This document shows positions 1-5,866 of a DNA stretch of 14,013 bases, in pieces (within the stretch, counting starts at the first letter, position 1; each line of letters starts with the position of its first letter). The notes under the pieces were generated by a model. The model searched no databases and was not told the origin of the DNA. It saw only the letters and a list, made by a program, of their open reading frames with translations. This stretch comes from Geopsychrobacter sp. (GTDB taxonomy: Bacteria > Desulfobacterota > Desulfuromonadia > Desulfuromonadales > Geopsychrobacteraceae): the NCBI GenBank assembly GCA_030620915.1, contig JAUXIR010000005.1, positions 1 to 14,013 of the forward strand, written 5' to 3'. Position numbers and translations under genes: made by a program.

Positions 1-196
1 CCCACTCATCAGCTGGGTAGGCGGTCAGCCCACCGTCCATATTTTTAGTGATAACCACGCCAGTATCCTGATCGGCGTTTAGCAGCAGATCGCGGAAAGC
101 TCTAGGGATACTGACCCGGCCCTTATCGTCAAGAGATTTATAGTGCTCGCCAAAAAAGTTAGGGTTCTCCTTGTCGCTAAAACCATGATGAACCAC
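1..196 (-). CDS. mraZ: MraZ, transcriptional regulator of the division/cell-wall cluster (5' part only; start codon problematic)
   Basis: MraZ is a SpoVT/AbrB-fold DNA-binding protein that represses its own dcw operon. The leftward reading frame gives the family N-terminus FFGEHYKSLDDKGRVSIP followed by AFRDLL and, near the window edge, LTAYPADEW, all typical of MraZ; about 55 of roughly 150 residues are visible. The start is odd. A good Shine-Dalgarno (AAGGAG, 172-167) is followed after 6 nt by AAC (160-158), exactly where homologues have the ATG before FFGE. The nearest in-frame start is GTG at 196-194, which adds 12 residues, lies inside the MraZ operator and has no clear ribosome site. 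I give the GTG extent because no start exists at 160. Either the gene uses an unusual start, has lost its start, or carries a sequence error. The identity is secure; the 5' end is not. Confidence 0.85.
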   Translation of the reverse strand, partial: MVHHGFSDKENPNFFGEHYKSLDDKGRVSIPRAFRDLLLNADQDTGVVITKNMDGGLTAYPADEW

Positions 197-215
197 TTTC
201 ACCCACGAATTACCA
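183..215 (-). promoter_or_regulatory. MraZ box: four TGG(G/T) repeats at 10-bp period
   Basis: Read leftward, TGG occurs four times at exact 10-base steps (215-213, 205-203, 195-193, 185-183), as TGGT, TGGG, TGGT, TGGT. MraZ is known to bind three or four direct TGGG-type repeats with 5-nt spacers just upstream of its own gene. Here the array sits between the predicted mraZ promoter and its Shine-Dalgarno, so autorepression is the natural inference. Only one repeat matches the TGGG consensus fully. Confidence 0.7.
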
Positions 216-218
216 CAA

Positions 219-247
219 ACTCTAAATGGTGGGAGTTGATCTGTCAA
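219..247 (-). promoter_or_regulatory. Sigma70-type promoter for mraZ
   Basis: The leftward strand has a perfect -35 TTGACA (247-242), a 17-nt spacer and TAGAGT (224-219, 4 of 6 matches) as -10. The predicted transcript starts near 212, at the edge of the MraZ repeats and about 50 nt before the expected start site at 160. A 5-bp inverted repeat, CAGGA/TCCTG (249-264), lies directly upstream of the -35 and could be incidental. Confidence 0.65.
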
Positions 248-444
248 GCAGGAGCAAGATCCTGGAGGTGACGGATAGTTTTTTCGATTGGTTGTGTTTC
301 CGTGTCTATGAATAGCTTGTCCGGTGTTCTGCCGCAGGCCATTTGTCAAATCAAACGGCATGCCCTGGTGCCGAACTGCGCTAAAGGGGACCAGACTTGT
401 CGATCCAATAAACTCACGAATGGGAGATCAACTCCTCCAACACC

Positions 445-473
445 TTGTATTCTCGGCGTCTTTAGGCTACATT
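445..473 (+). promoter_or_regulatory. Weak candidate promoter for rlmN
   Basis: TTGTAT (445-450) and TACATT (468-473) are separated by 17 nt and lie about 38 nt before the rlmN start. The matches to consensus are 3/6 and 4/6, so this is only the best candidate in the 197-511 stretch between mraZ and rlmN. Apart from this and the leftward mraZ signals I see no gene or RNA element in that stretch. The rlmN frame stays open upstream to 302, but those 70 codons do not look like RlmN. Confidence 0.25.
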
Positions 474-511
474 TTAACGTTTCGCTGTTAACCCATAATA
501 AAGAAGTCTGT

Positions 512-1552
512 ATGATTGATAATCAATTGATTGACATTAAGAATCTGTCCCTGTCTGAACTGACCGATTTGCTCACCGGTCTGGGTAAGGAGGCGTTTCG
601 CGCCAAGCAGATTGTTAAATGGATCTACGCGCGTGGTGTGGTCTCGTTTGACGAAATGACTGATATCTCAAAAGTGTTACGTGCTGAACTGAAACAACGC
701 TTTTTTATCTCGGATTGGACGCCCGAGGTTGTAGAAACATCGACCGACGGAACACGTAAGTATCTATATCGTTTAAGCGATCAAGAGACCGTCGAGTCGG
801 TACGTATCCCGATGGATGGGGGGAAGGACACTCTGTGCATCTCAACTCAGGTTGGCTGTGCGATGCAGTGTCAGTTCTGCTTGACCGGGACCTTCGGTTT
901 GACGCGCAATCTTGAAACCGCCGAAATCGTAAATCAGGTCTGTGCTTCTCTCAAGGATGGCCCCTTGCACAATATTGTGCTGATGGGGATGGGCGAACCA
1001 CTGCATAACCTGGATAACGTCATCAAGGCACTCGAAATCCTCTATCTGGATGATGGCTGTGGATACGGTGCGCGTCGCGTGACCATCTCGACCTCAGGTC
1101 TGGTGCCACAGATGTTTGAGCTGGCAAAACGGATCAAGGTTGGCCTGGCTGTTTCGCTGAATGCGACCACCGATGAGCTGCGCGATCAACTGATGCCGAT
1201 CAACAAAAAGTATCCCCTGGCTGAGTTGATGAAGGCTTGTAAAGAGATTCCGCTCGAACCGCGTCAGCGGATTACTTTTGAATATATTCTGATCGGCGGG
1301 ATTAACGATACGCGGACCGATGCCAAACGTCTGGTCAAGCTGCTGCATGGTTTGCGTGCCAAGGTGAATCTGATTTCGTTCAATGAACACCCTGGATCAG
1401 AGTTTAAGCGTCCGACCGCCAGCGCGGTTGCTGAGTTTCAGCGTTACCTGCTTGATCGTGATATTGTTGCGATCAAGCGCGCGAGCAAAGGGCAGGATAT
1501 CTCAGCGGCCTGTGGTCAATTGAAGGGTAAGCTTGAGAGGCGTGAGGCGTAA
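512..1552 (+). CDS. rlmN: Dual-specificity rRNA/tRNA adenine-C2 methyltransferase RlmN
   Basis: RlmN is a cytoplasmic radical-SAM enzyme that makes 2-methyladenosine in 23S rRNA (A2503 in E. coli numbering) and in some tRNAs. The 346-residue product is of normal family length. The radical-SAM cluster motif CX3CX2C is C116-C120-C123. The two cysteines of the methylation mechanism are present: C109 (in DTLCIS) and C334 (in AACGQL), equivalent to E. coli C118 and C355. GMGEP (159-163) is the SAM-binding glycine motif. I start at ATG 512 (MIDNQ) because the alignment to the family begins there; the frame extends to an ATG at 302, but those 70 residues look non-coding. The ribosome site before 512 is weak (AAGAAG). 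mtnP follows after 54 nt with no terminator between, so co-transcription is likely. Confidence 0.95.
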   Translation: MIDNQLIDIKNLSLSELTDLLTGLGKEAFRAKQIVKWIYARGVVSFDEMTDISKVLRAELKQRFFISDWTPEVVETSTDGTRKYLYRLSDQETVESVRIPMDGGKDTLCISTQVGCAMQCQFCLTGTFGLTRNLETAEIVNQVCASLKDGPLHNIVLMGMGEPLHNLDNVIKALEILYLDDGCGYGARRVTISTSGLVPQMFELAKRIKVGLAVSLNATTDELRDQLMPINKKYPLAELMKACKEIPLEPRQRITFEYILIGGINDTRTDAKRLVKLLHGLRAKVNLISFNEHPGSEFKRPTASAVAEFQRYLLDRDIVAIKRASKGQDISAACGQLKGKLERREA

Positions 1553-1606
1553 GCTGTTAATAATCAACATTGGGATCGAAACCTTAACCATATAGGGAGA
1601 GATTTG

Positions 1607-2479
1607 ATGGCGCAACCCGTTATTGGAGTGATCGGTGGTAGTGGTCTTTATGAAATTGAGGGCTTGTGCGATATCGATGAAGTAACCCTGGATACCCCTT
1701 TTGGTGCCCCTTCAGACAACTTTGTCACCGGAGTGCTTGATGGTGTGAAGATGGTGTTCCTGCCGCGGCATGGGCGTGGTCACCGCATTCTTCCCTCTGA
1801 AGTCAACTATCGCGCCAATATTTATGGTATGAAAACCCTTGGCGTTCAGCAAATTATCTCGGTTTCGGCCGTCGGGAGCATGAAAGAAGAGATCGTTCCG
1901 GGTCATATCGTTATTCCGGATCAATTTTTTGATCGTACCCAAGGCAAACGCGCCTCAACCTTTTTCGGCAATGGTGTCGTTGGGCATGTCCAGTTTGCAG
2001 ACCCGGTCTGTTCGGCCCTTTCACAACGACTCGCGGCGGCGGCGGCTGCAGTGGGTGCGACAGTGCATCGTGGCGGGACCTATATCTGCATCGAAGGCCC
2101 CAACTTCTCGACCCGTGCAGAATCGAATATTTACCGTAGCTGGGGCGTCGATATTATCGGCATGACCAATATCCCCGAAGCACGTTTGGCTCGTGAAGCT
2201 GAAATCTGTTATGGCACTGTGGCGCTGGCGACCGATTACGATTGCTGGCACGAAGGGCATGAGGATGTGTCGGTCGAGGCGGTGATTGCCATCATCCAGC
2301 AGAACGTAAATACTGCGCGTCAGATCATCAAAGAAGCGGTGCTGGAGATTGCTGCCGGTTGGCAGACAACTGACTGTAACTGCGGTGAATCATTGAAATA
2401 TGCGATTATGACGACAAAAGAGATGATCCCTGAACAGACCCGTAAAGATCTCGAACCGCTGCTTGGGAAATATCTGTGA
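1607..2479 (+). CDS. mtnP: S-methyl-5'-thioadenosine phosphorylase
   Basis: This enzyme cleaves methylthioadenosine, the by-product of polyamine and related SAM chemistry, with phosphate to give adenine and methylthioribose-1-phosphate, the first step of purine and methionine salvage. The 290-residue protein carries the PNP/MTAP phosphate loop GGSGLY (10-15), the RHGRGH motif, EGPNFSTRAE and the substrate-site stretch MTN.PEA.LAREAEICY followed by ATDYDCWH, which distinguishes MTAP from inosine/guanosine phosphorylases. ATG 1607 is chosen because AGGGAGA (1594-1600) lies 6 nt upstream; a TTG codon directly before it (1604) is less likely. Immediately downstream are fragments of a PfkB-family kinase, a gene that I recall as a frequent partner of mtnP in Geobacter-like genomes. 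Confidence 0.95.
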   Translation: MAQPVIGVIGGSGLYEIEGLCDIDEVTLDTPFGAPSDNFVTGVLDGVKMVFLPRHGRGHRILPSEVNYRANIYGMKTLGVQQIISVSAVGSMKEEIVPGHIVIPDQFFDRTQGKRASTFFGNGVVGHVQFADPVCSALSQRLAAAAAAVGATVHRGGTYICIEGPNFSTRAESNIYRSWGVDIIGMTNIPEARLAREAEICYGTVALATDYDCWHEGHEDVSVEAVIAIIQQNVNTARQIIKEAVLEIAAGWQTTDCNCGESLKYAIMTTKEMIPEQTRKDLEPLLGKYL

Positions 2480-2631
2480 AAGGGCGATTGCTGATGAGCC
2501 GGACTTGATCAAAGCGGCAGAGATTGTACGCGGCTTCGGGCCGCGGATTCTGGTGGTCAAGCGTGGTGAGTATGGTTCTTAAAGAGATTGAGGGGGGCTA
2601 TGAGCATCTTCAGGCTGTGGTTGAATTATAA
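2480..2631 (+). pseudogene. Remnant of a PfkB/ribokinase-family kinase, two fragments
   Basis: Starting at the mtnP stop, one frame reads ADEPDLIKAAEIVRGFG, then ILVVKRGEYGS and stops at 2580-2582. This resembles the internal stretch of PfkB-type kinases that sit beside mtnP in related bacteria (pattern ..LIKAA..I...GP..LV.KRGEYGA). Overlapping it in the next frame, LKEIEGGYEHLQAVVEL ends at a TAA (2629-2631) and resembles the C-terminal tail of the same family. The anion-hole GAGD motif, the N-terminal half and about 100 codons between the two pieces are missing. I infer one 5' deletion ending at the mtnP stop, plus an internal deletion with a frame change near 2575-2583. The family assignment is from memory of the motif, not from a search. 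No ribosome site or complete ORF is present, so it should be non-functional. Confidence 0.6.
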
Positions 2632-2667
2632 TTATCCTGCTCCACCCGATTTGCCGGGGAGATTCTG

Positions 2668-3243
2668 ATGTTTGTTCTACAGAAACAACTTTCGGTGTTG
2701 AATGTTCCGAGTAGTCGCGTGGCGATGCTCTATCGTTCAGGTACGGATATCCAGCTGGCTCTGCCTGATCTGCCTTCGCAGATGGCCAGCGCTTTCATGG
2801 TACTGCTGAAGGGTGGCGGCAAGATTCAGGTCCTTGTCGGGCTCTATATGGTACAAAGCTGCTGCAGTATTTTCTATGTCTCCGATGCTGGAGAAGTCGC
2901 CGCAGAGCAGGCCGATTTGGAACTTGAAGATGGGCTGGTATTTGCCGAGGCGATGGGATTTGTCCTCAACGACGTTGAACTCGACCGGATGACTGCTGAG
3001 CAGCGGGAGACCTACTGGCAGGGCTTGCCGATTTGCCAACGTCAGGCCCCAATGGCAGCTCAAGCCAAGGCGGAGGCTCAAGTCAGGGCGGAGGCTCAGG
3101 CCAAGGCGGAAGCTCAGGCCAAGGCGGAAGCTCAGGCCAAGGCGGAGGCTCAGGCCAAGGCGGAGGCTCAGGCCAAGATCGATCTTGAGGTGAAACGTCA
3201 GGTGTTAAAAGAACAACTGGGTAAATTTTTAGCATCCCTGTGA
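2668..3243 (+). CDS. Hypothetical protein with C-terminal AKAEAQ repeats
   Basis: I do not recognise a named family. The 191-residue product has a compact N-terminal part (about 1-128) that looks like a folded domain: MFVLQKQLSVLN, RSGTDIQLALP, then GLYMVQSCCSIFYVSDAGEV and an acidic stretch. This is followed by a repeat tract, residues 133-168, of six AKAEAQ-like hexapeptides, and a charged tail (DLEVKRQVLKEQLGKFLASL). The repeat tract should form a highly charged alpha helix or coiled coil. There is no signal peptide or clear membrane span. ATG 2668 has GGGGAG 6 nt upstream. The TPR lipoprotein gene begins 31 nt after the stop, suggesting the two are co-expressed. I infer a lineage-specific protein kept between mtnP and the TPR gene; its function is unknown. 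Confidence 0.8.
   Translation: MFVLQKQLSVLNVPSSRVAMLYRSGTDIQLALPDLPSQMASAFMVLLKGGGKIQVLVGLYMVQSCCSIFYVSDAGEVAAEQADLELEDGLVFAEAMGFVLNDVELDRMTAEQRETYWQGLPICQRQAPMAAQAKAEAQVRAEAQAKAEAQAKAEAQAKAEAQAKAEAQAKIDLEVKRQVLKEQLGKFLASL
3064..3177 (+). repeat. 18-bp in-frame tandem repeat, six copies plus partial
   Basis: The unit GCCAAGGCGGAGGCTCAG begins at 3064, 3082, 3100, 3118, 3136 and 3154, with six further bases at 3172. Copies differ by 0-3 bases; the second is the most diverged (GTCAGGGCGG). Each unit encodes AKAEAQ. The near identity at DNA level, including third positions, indicates recent expansion by slippage or unequal recombination. Copy-number changes would keep the frame. Confidence 0.95.
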
Positions 3244-3274
3244 TATGACATTGAATTCGTTGTTGGAGGAAACC

Positions 3275-4018
3275 ATGTTGTTCAGGACTATAACTGCCGT
3301 CCTGCTTATTGTTCTGCTTGTTGGCTGTGTCAGCTCCAAAAACAAGCAACCACAAGCGATGCCGCATTACACCCTTGGTCTTTCATTTCTGCAAAGTGAT
3401 AATCCGACACTTGCACTGCGGGAATTTCTTAAGGCGATCGAGGACAACCCTAAGGACCCGCAAGTTCACGCTGGTCTGGCTCGTGCGTATCAGTACAAAA
3501 AGGCCTATGTCTTAGCCGAACAGCACTATATAAAAGCGCTGGTGTTCTCTGACGACGACCCGAAGTACCAGAACAATCTGGCAGCACTCTATATCTCGAT
3601 GGAACGTTGGGACCAGGCGATCGAATATTTTCAGAAAGCGTCTCTGGACCTGTTGTTTATGCGGCCTGAACTGGCGATGATGGGTAAGGGCTATGCTTAT
3701 TACCGCAAAGGGGACTACCCCGCAGCCTTGCAGGCCTATCGTGAAGCCGAAACGGTCGCACCACGTCTGGCTTCGCTGCACTTTCATGTCGGTGAAACCT
3801 ACGCGGCTTTAGGACGGTTGGAGTTGGCCACTGCTTCTTATGAAAAAGCACTGCTGCACGCACCGACCTATTCGGAAGCACGTTATCAGTTGGCTGTCCT
3901 GTTACTTAAGGGGCAAAAGATTGATGAAGCAAAGAATCTTTTGACGATAATTGTCGAGCAGGACCCACGCTCTGATTGGGGGATGAAGGCCAAAGATTTT
4001 CTCAAAGCCCTGAAATGA
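3275..4018 (+). CDS. TPR-repeat lipoprotein (PilF/PilW-like)
   Basis: The 247-residue product begins with a lipoprotein signal: MLFR, a hydrophobic core (TITAVLLIVLL) and lipobox LVGC with the lipidated cysteine at residue 18. The rest is a chain of about six tetratricopeptide repeats. Typical pairs are visible in LGLSFLQSDNPTLALREF, GLARAYQYKKAYVLAEQHY, NLAALYISMERWDQAIEYF, GYAYYRKGDYPAALQAY and VGETYAALGRLELATASY. Such proteins are scaffolds; the size and layout recall PilF/PilW, which pilots the type IV pilus secretin to the outer membrane, but TPR sequences alone do not prove that role. ATG 3275 is chosen over the in-frame ATG 3245 because GGAGG (3265-3269) precedes it and the signal peptide then starts properly. 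It follows the repeat-containing hypothetical gene closely. Confidence 0.85.
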   Translation: MLFRTITAVLLIVLLVGCVSSKNKQPQAMPHYTLGLSFLQSDNPTLALREFLKAIEDNPKDPQVHAGLARAYQYKKAYVLAEQHYIKALVFSDDDPKYQNNLAALYISMERWDQAIEYFQKASLDLLFMRPELAMMGKGYAYYRKGDYPAALQAYREAETVAPRLASLHFHVGETYAALGRLELATASYEKALLHAPTYSEARYQLAVLLLKGQKIDEAKNLLTIIVEQDPRSDWGMKAKDFLKALK

Positions 4019-4052
4019 TCGGTTCTGGCGGCTGGACAAAAGGCCCTCAATA

Positions 4053-4090
4053 AGTATTCTTTAAAGAGCATACTGTTTTGTTTTGATTTT
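4053..4090 (+). terminator. Possible weak intrinsic terminator after the TPR gene
   Basis: An imperfect AT-rich dyad (AGTAT ... ATACT, 4053-4057 and 4070-4074, enclosing the palindrome TCTTTAAAGA) is followed by a T-rich run (GTTTTGTTTTGATTTT). It could terminate the rlmN-mtnP-TPR transcript. The stem is weak with a tight loop, so it may instead be an operator for the next gene. Confidence 0.35.
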
Positions 4091-4124
4091 AAATCCACCG
4101 ACTCTTTAAGGTAGATCGAATGTT

Positions 4125-4643
4125 ATGATTATCCAGTGCCCGGATTGTACGACCCGTTATCGCATCAAGCATATGGCACCAGGCCGCCCTGATGCTCGCC
4201 TTGTCTGCCCCAACTGTAAATTCCGCTTCACTCTCATTGCTCCGCAAATTGAGGATCAGCCTCCGACGATTCATTCCAGCGCCCTGGTCTTGGTGGTTGA
4301 TGATGCACATTTCTTTCGCGAAATGCTTGTTGATTTGCTGATGCCGTTGAATCTGAATCTGTGCCTGGCTGCCAACGCAGCGGAGGCACTTGAACAATTG
4401 CAGTCGAAATCCTTTGATTTAATGATCCTCGACCTGAACCTGCCAGATAAAAACGGTCTTGAACTGATCGCTGAAATTCGCACCGACAACTCGCTCAGCA
4501 AAACCCGTATCCTTGCGATGAGCGCTGTCTACCGCCACGAAGAGGATGGCATGGATGCGATCCGTGCCGGAGCCGACGGTTTTCTCAATAAATCTTTTCG
4601 ACCGGAGGATCTTCGAGCAAAGGTGAAAAAGTTTCTTCCCTGA
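4125..4643 (+). CDS. Zinc-ribbon / receiver-domain response regulator
   Basis: The 172-residue protein fuses an N-terminal MJ0042-type zinc ribbon (C5-X2-C8 ... C28-X2-C31, with CPDC and CPNC knuckles) to a CheY-like receiver domain from about residue 53. The receiver has the acidic pair D59/D60, the phospho-acceptor D103 in LMILDLNLPD, S133 at the switch position and K156 in LNKSFRPEDL, so it should be phosphorylatable. There is no further output domain, so the zinc ribbon is the only candidate effector; it may bind protein or nucleic acid. The start ATG 4125 is fixed by the MIIQCPDC motif. AAGG (4108-4111) lies 13 nt away, rather far. An ATG at 4120 opens a two-codon ORF (ATG TTA TGA) whose stop overlaps this start. 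The gene stands alone, with 106 nt before it and about 340 nt after it. Confidence 0.87.
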   Translation: MIIQCPDCTTRYRIKHMAPGRPDARLVCPNCKFRFTLIAPQIEDQPPTIHSSALVLVVDDAHFFREMLVDLLMPLNLNLCLAANAAEALEQLQSKSFDLMILDLNLPDKNGLELIAEIRTDNSLSKTRILAMSAVYRHEEDGMDAIRAGADGFLNKSFRPEDLRAKVKKFLP

Positions 4644-4678
4644 TGACAAACAAGCCTTGTGATGCTGCTGCCCTTTGA

Positions 4679-4723
4679 TTCCTCAATGGCCTGTTTTGTC
4701 CTGGCCTTGGTCATTTGAGGGAA
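4679..4723. other. Imperfect hairpin in the gene-free stretch 4644-4983
   Basis: TTCCTCAA (4679-4686) can pair with TTGAGGGAA (4715-4723) with one bulged base, enclosing a GGCC/GGCC inner stem. No T-run follows, so it is not a standard terminator; it could be a processed 3' end, a small structured RNA or chance. In the rest of the 340-nt stretch I see no ORF with a plausible start, no riboswitch that I recognise and no sigma54 site, only the promoter at 4912-4939. Confidence 0.3.
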
Positions 4724-4911
4724 CTTTACCAATTTCCAGCTGCAGTTATCATGAAAAACTTTCACATCTGAGGGTCCTTGCTTGTTCTGCAGCCGCTGCC
4801 GAATTTTTTAGTCGCTTGGCCAAAACTCTATTGTCAGAATTCTCTTCTGGATAATTCCGTACTAATATTAAAATACCGCAAAAACAGTAGCTTAGATGAC
4901 GTCCTTGTCGC

Positions 4912-4939
4912 TTGACAGCCCTTGAATGCGTGCTAAGCT
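4912..4939 (+). promoter_or_regulatory. Sigma70-type promoter for the receiver/usp pair
   Basis: Perfect -35 TTGACA (4912-4917), a 16-nt spacer ending in TGC, and TAAGCT (4934-4939) form an extended -10 type promoter about 45 nt before the receiver gene. The -10 hexamer itself matches poorly (3/6); the TG extension compensates. It would drive the stand-alone receiver and the universal stress protein up to the terminator at 5867-5894. Confidence 0.6.
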
Positions 4940-4983
4940 TTTTACACTTTACTGCAACATGGAGGACATTCTTGGGGCTATTG

Positions 4984-5355
4984 ATGAAAAAAATCTTGAT
5001 TGTTGATGATGAAGAAAATGCACGTATCGGCCTGAGCAAACTGCTCAGCCAAGAGGGGTATCAGGTTAGCGCGGTAGGCAATGGGCATGAGGCGCTTGAT
5101 TTTTTGGGTAACGAGCAGGTCAGTCTGGTTATCACCGATATTAATATGCCGGAGATGGATGGTTTGGTCTTTTTACGTGAACTGAACCGCGAATATCCTA
5201 GCACCGATGTTATTATGATTACCGCTTATGGGGGCGTTGAATCCTACCTTGAGGCGATGAACCTTGGTGCCTTTGAGTATCTCAACAAGCCGATCAAGCT
5301 TGATGAGTTGAAGTCTGTTATGCGAAAGATCTTTCATAGTCGCGATTGTGCCTGA
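4984..5355 (+). CDS. Stand-alone receiver-domain response regulator (CheY-like)
   Basis: This 123-residue protein is a single receiver domain: acidic pair D8/D9 in KKILIVDDEE, phospho-acceptor D52 in VITDINMPEMDG, switch T80 in MITAYGG and K102 in YLNKPIKLDEL. Its sequence resembles the receivers of NtrC-type regulators, but there is no AAA+ or DNA-binding part. It probably acts as a phosphotransfer partner or a CheY-like diffusible signal. The start is debatable. ATG 4984 gives the usual MKKILIVDD beginning and has GGGG 6 nt upstream. An in-frame TTG at 4972 has the better Shine-Dalgarno, GGAGG (4961-4965), 6 nt before it, and would add four residues. The universal stress gene starts 29 nt downstream, so the two are probably co-transcribed. 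Confidence 0.9.
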   Translation: MKKILIVDDEENARIGLSKLLSQEGYQVSAVGNGHEALDFLGNEQVSLVITDINMPEMDGLVFLRELNREYPSTDVIMITAYGGVESYLEAMNLGAFEYLNKPIKLDELKSVMRKIFHSRDCA

Positions 5356-5384
5356 ACTATTTCCTGATTGGGAAGGAAAAAAAC

Positions 5385-5834
5385 ATGAAAAATCTGGATA
5401 GAATACTGGTCGCTATCGATTTTTCTGACAGTTCGGATAAGGCCTTCAATACGGCACTCTTTATGGCGCAAAAATTTTCTGCCCGACTTCTATTGGTTCA
5501 TGTCATCAACGAGCCGATCGATTTGCGCGGTTTCTATGTCCCGCATATTTCCTTTGATAAACTCGAGGAAGAGATCAAGGCCGGGGCCGAAAAGATGATG
5601 GAACAATTTTGTCGCACTCATTTCAACGGGTTTGATAATTATGAATCCTTGATTGTTCCTGGGATCCCTTATCAGGAGATTTTAGCGGTGGCGCAGGACA
5701 AGCAAGCCGACATGGTCGTTCTTGGGACCCACGGCCGCACAGGACTTGATCATGTGCTCTTTGGTAGTACTGCCGAAAAGATCGTGAGAAAGGCGTCGCT
5801 GCCTGTCTTGACAGTGCGTTTAAGCGAGGAGTGA
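5385..5834 (+). CDS. Universal stress protein, UspA family, ATP-binding type
   Basis: The 149-residue single-domain protein shows the Usp fold pattern: the strand ILVAIDFSDSSDKA with D12 near the nucleotide site, LLLVHVINEP after the first helix, and the C-terminal ATP-binding signature G114-X2-G117-X9-G127-S128 (GTHGRTGLDHVLFGS). It therefore belongs to the ATP-binding UspFG-like subgroup, not the non-binding UspA subgroup. Such proteins are cytoplasmic dimers linked to survival under starvation or energy stress. ATG 5385 is chosen over the in-frame ATG 5346 because GGAAGGA (5371-5377) precedes it and homologues begin at MK.. .ILVA. It lies in one transcript with the preceding receiver and is closed by a strong terminator. 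Confidence 0.92.
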   Translation: MKNLDRILVAIDFSDSSDKAFNTALFMAQKFSARLLLVHVINEPIDLRGFYVPHISFDKLEEEIKAGAEKMMEQFCRTHFNGFDNYESLIVPGIPYQEILAVAQDKQADMVVLGTHGRTGLDHVLFGSTAEKIVRKASLPVLTVRLSEE

Positions 5835-5866
5835 GTTCTCCAAAATCTACAATCTAGGTGACATCT

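Noticed and set aside
232..436. 10-bp inverted copies GGAGTTGATC (232-241) and GATCAACTCC (427-436)
   Set aside because: They are about 185 nt apart with no matching flanks or mobile-element signs; one lies in the mraZ promoter spacer. Chance is likely.
302..511. 70-codon N-terminal extension of the rlmN frame
   Set aside because: It has no similarity to the RlmN N-terminus and lies over the intergenic promoter region; the family alignment begins at ATG 512.
1553..1606. rlmN-mtnP gap considered for a terminator or promoter
   Set aside because: No stem-loop or convincing -35/-10 pair is visible; only the mtnP Shine-Dalgarno is clear.
3064..3177. Tandem repeats considered as a CRISPR array
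   Set aside because: Units are 18 bp, contiguous, in frame and without spacers, and they encode protein.
3083..3367. Leftward frame with repeated PPWPEP/PPWPEL motifs
   Set aside because: It is the antisense reading of the 18-bp repeat that encodes AKAEAQ in the rightward gene; there is no ribosome site, and the sense gene has a good start and context.
4788..4811. GCAG-CCG-CTGC followed by a T-run as a terminator
   Set aside because: The stem is only 4 bp with a 3-nt loop, and four bases (CGAA) intervene before the T-run, too weak for a terminator call.
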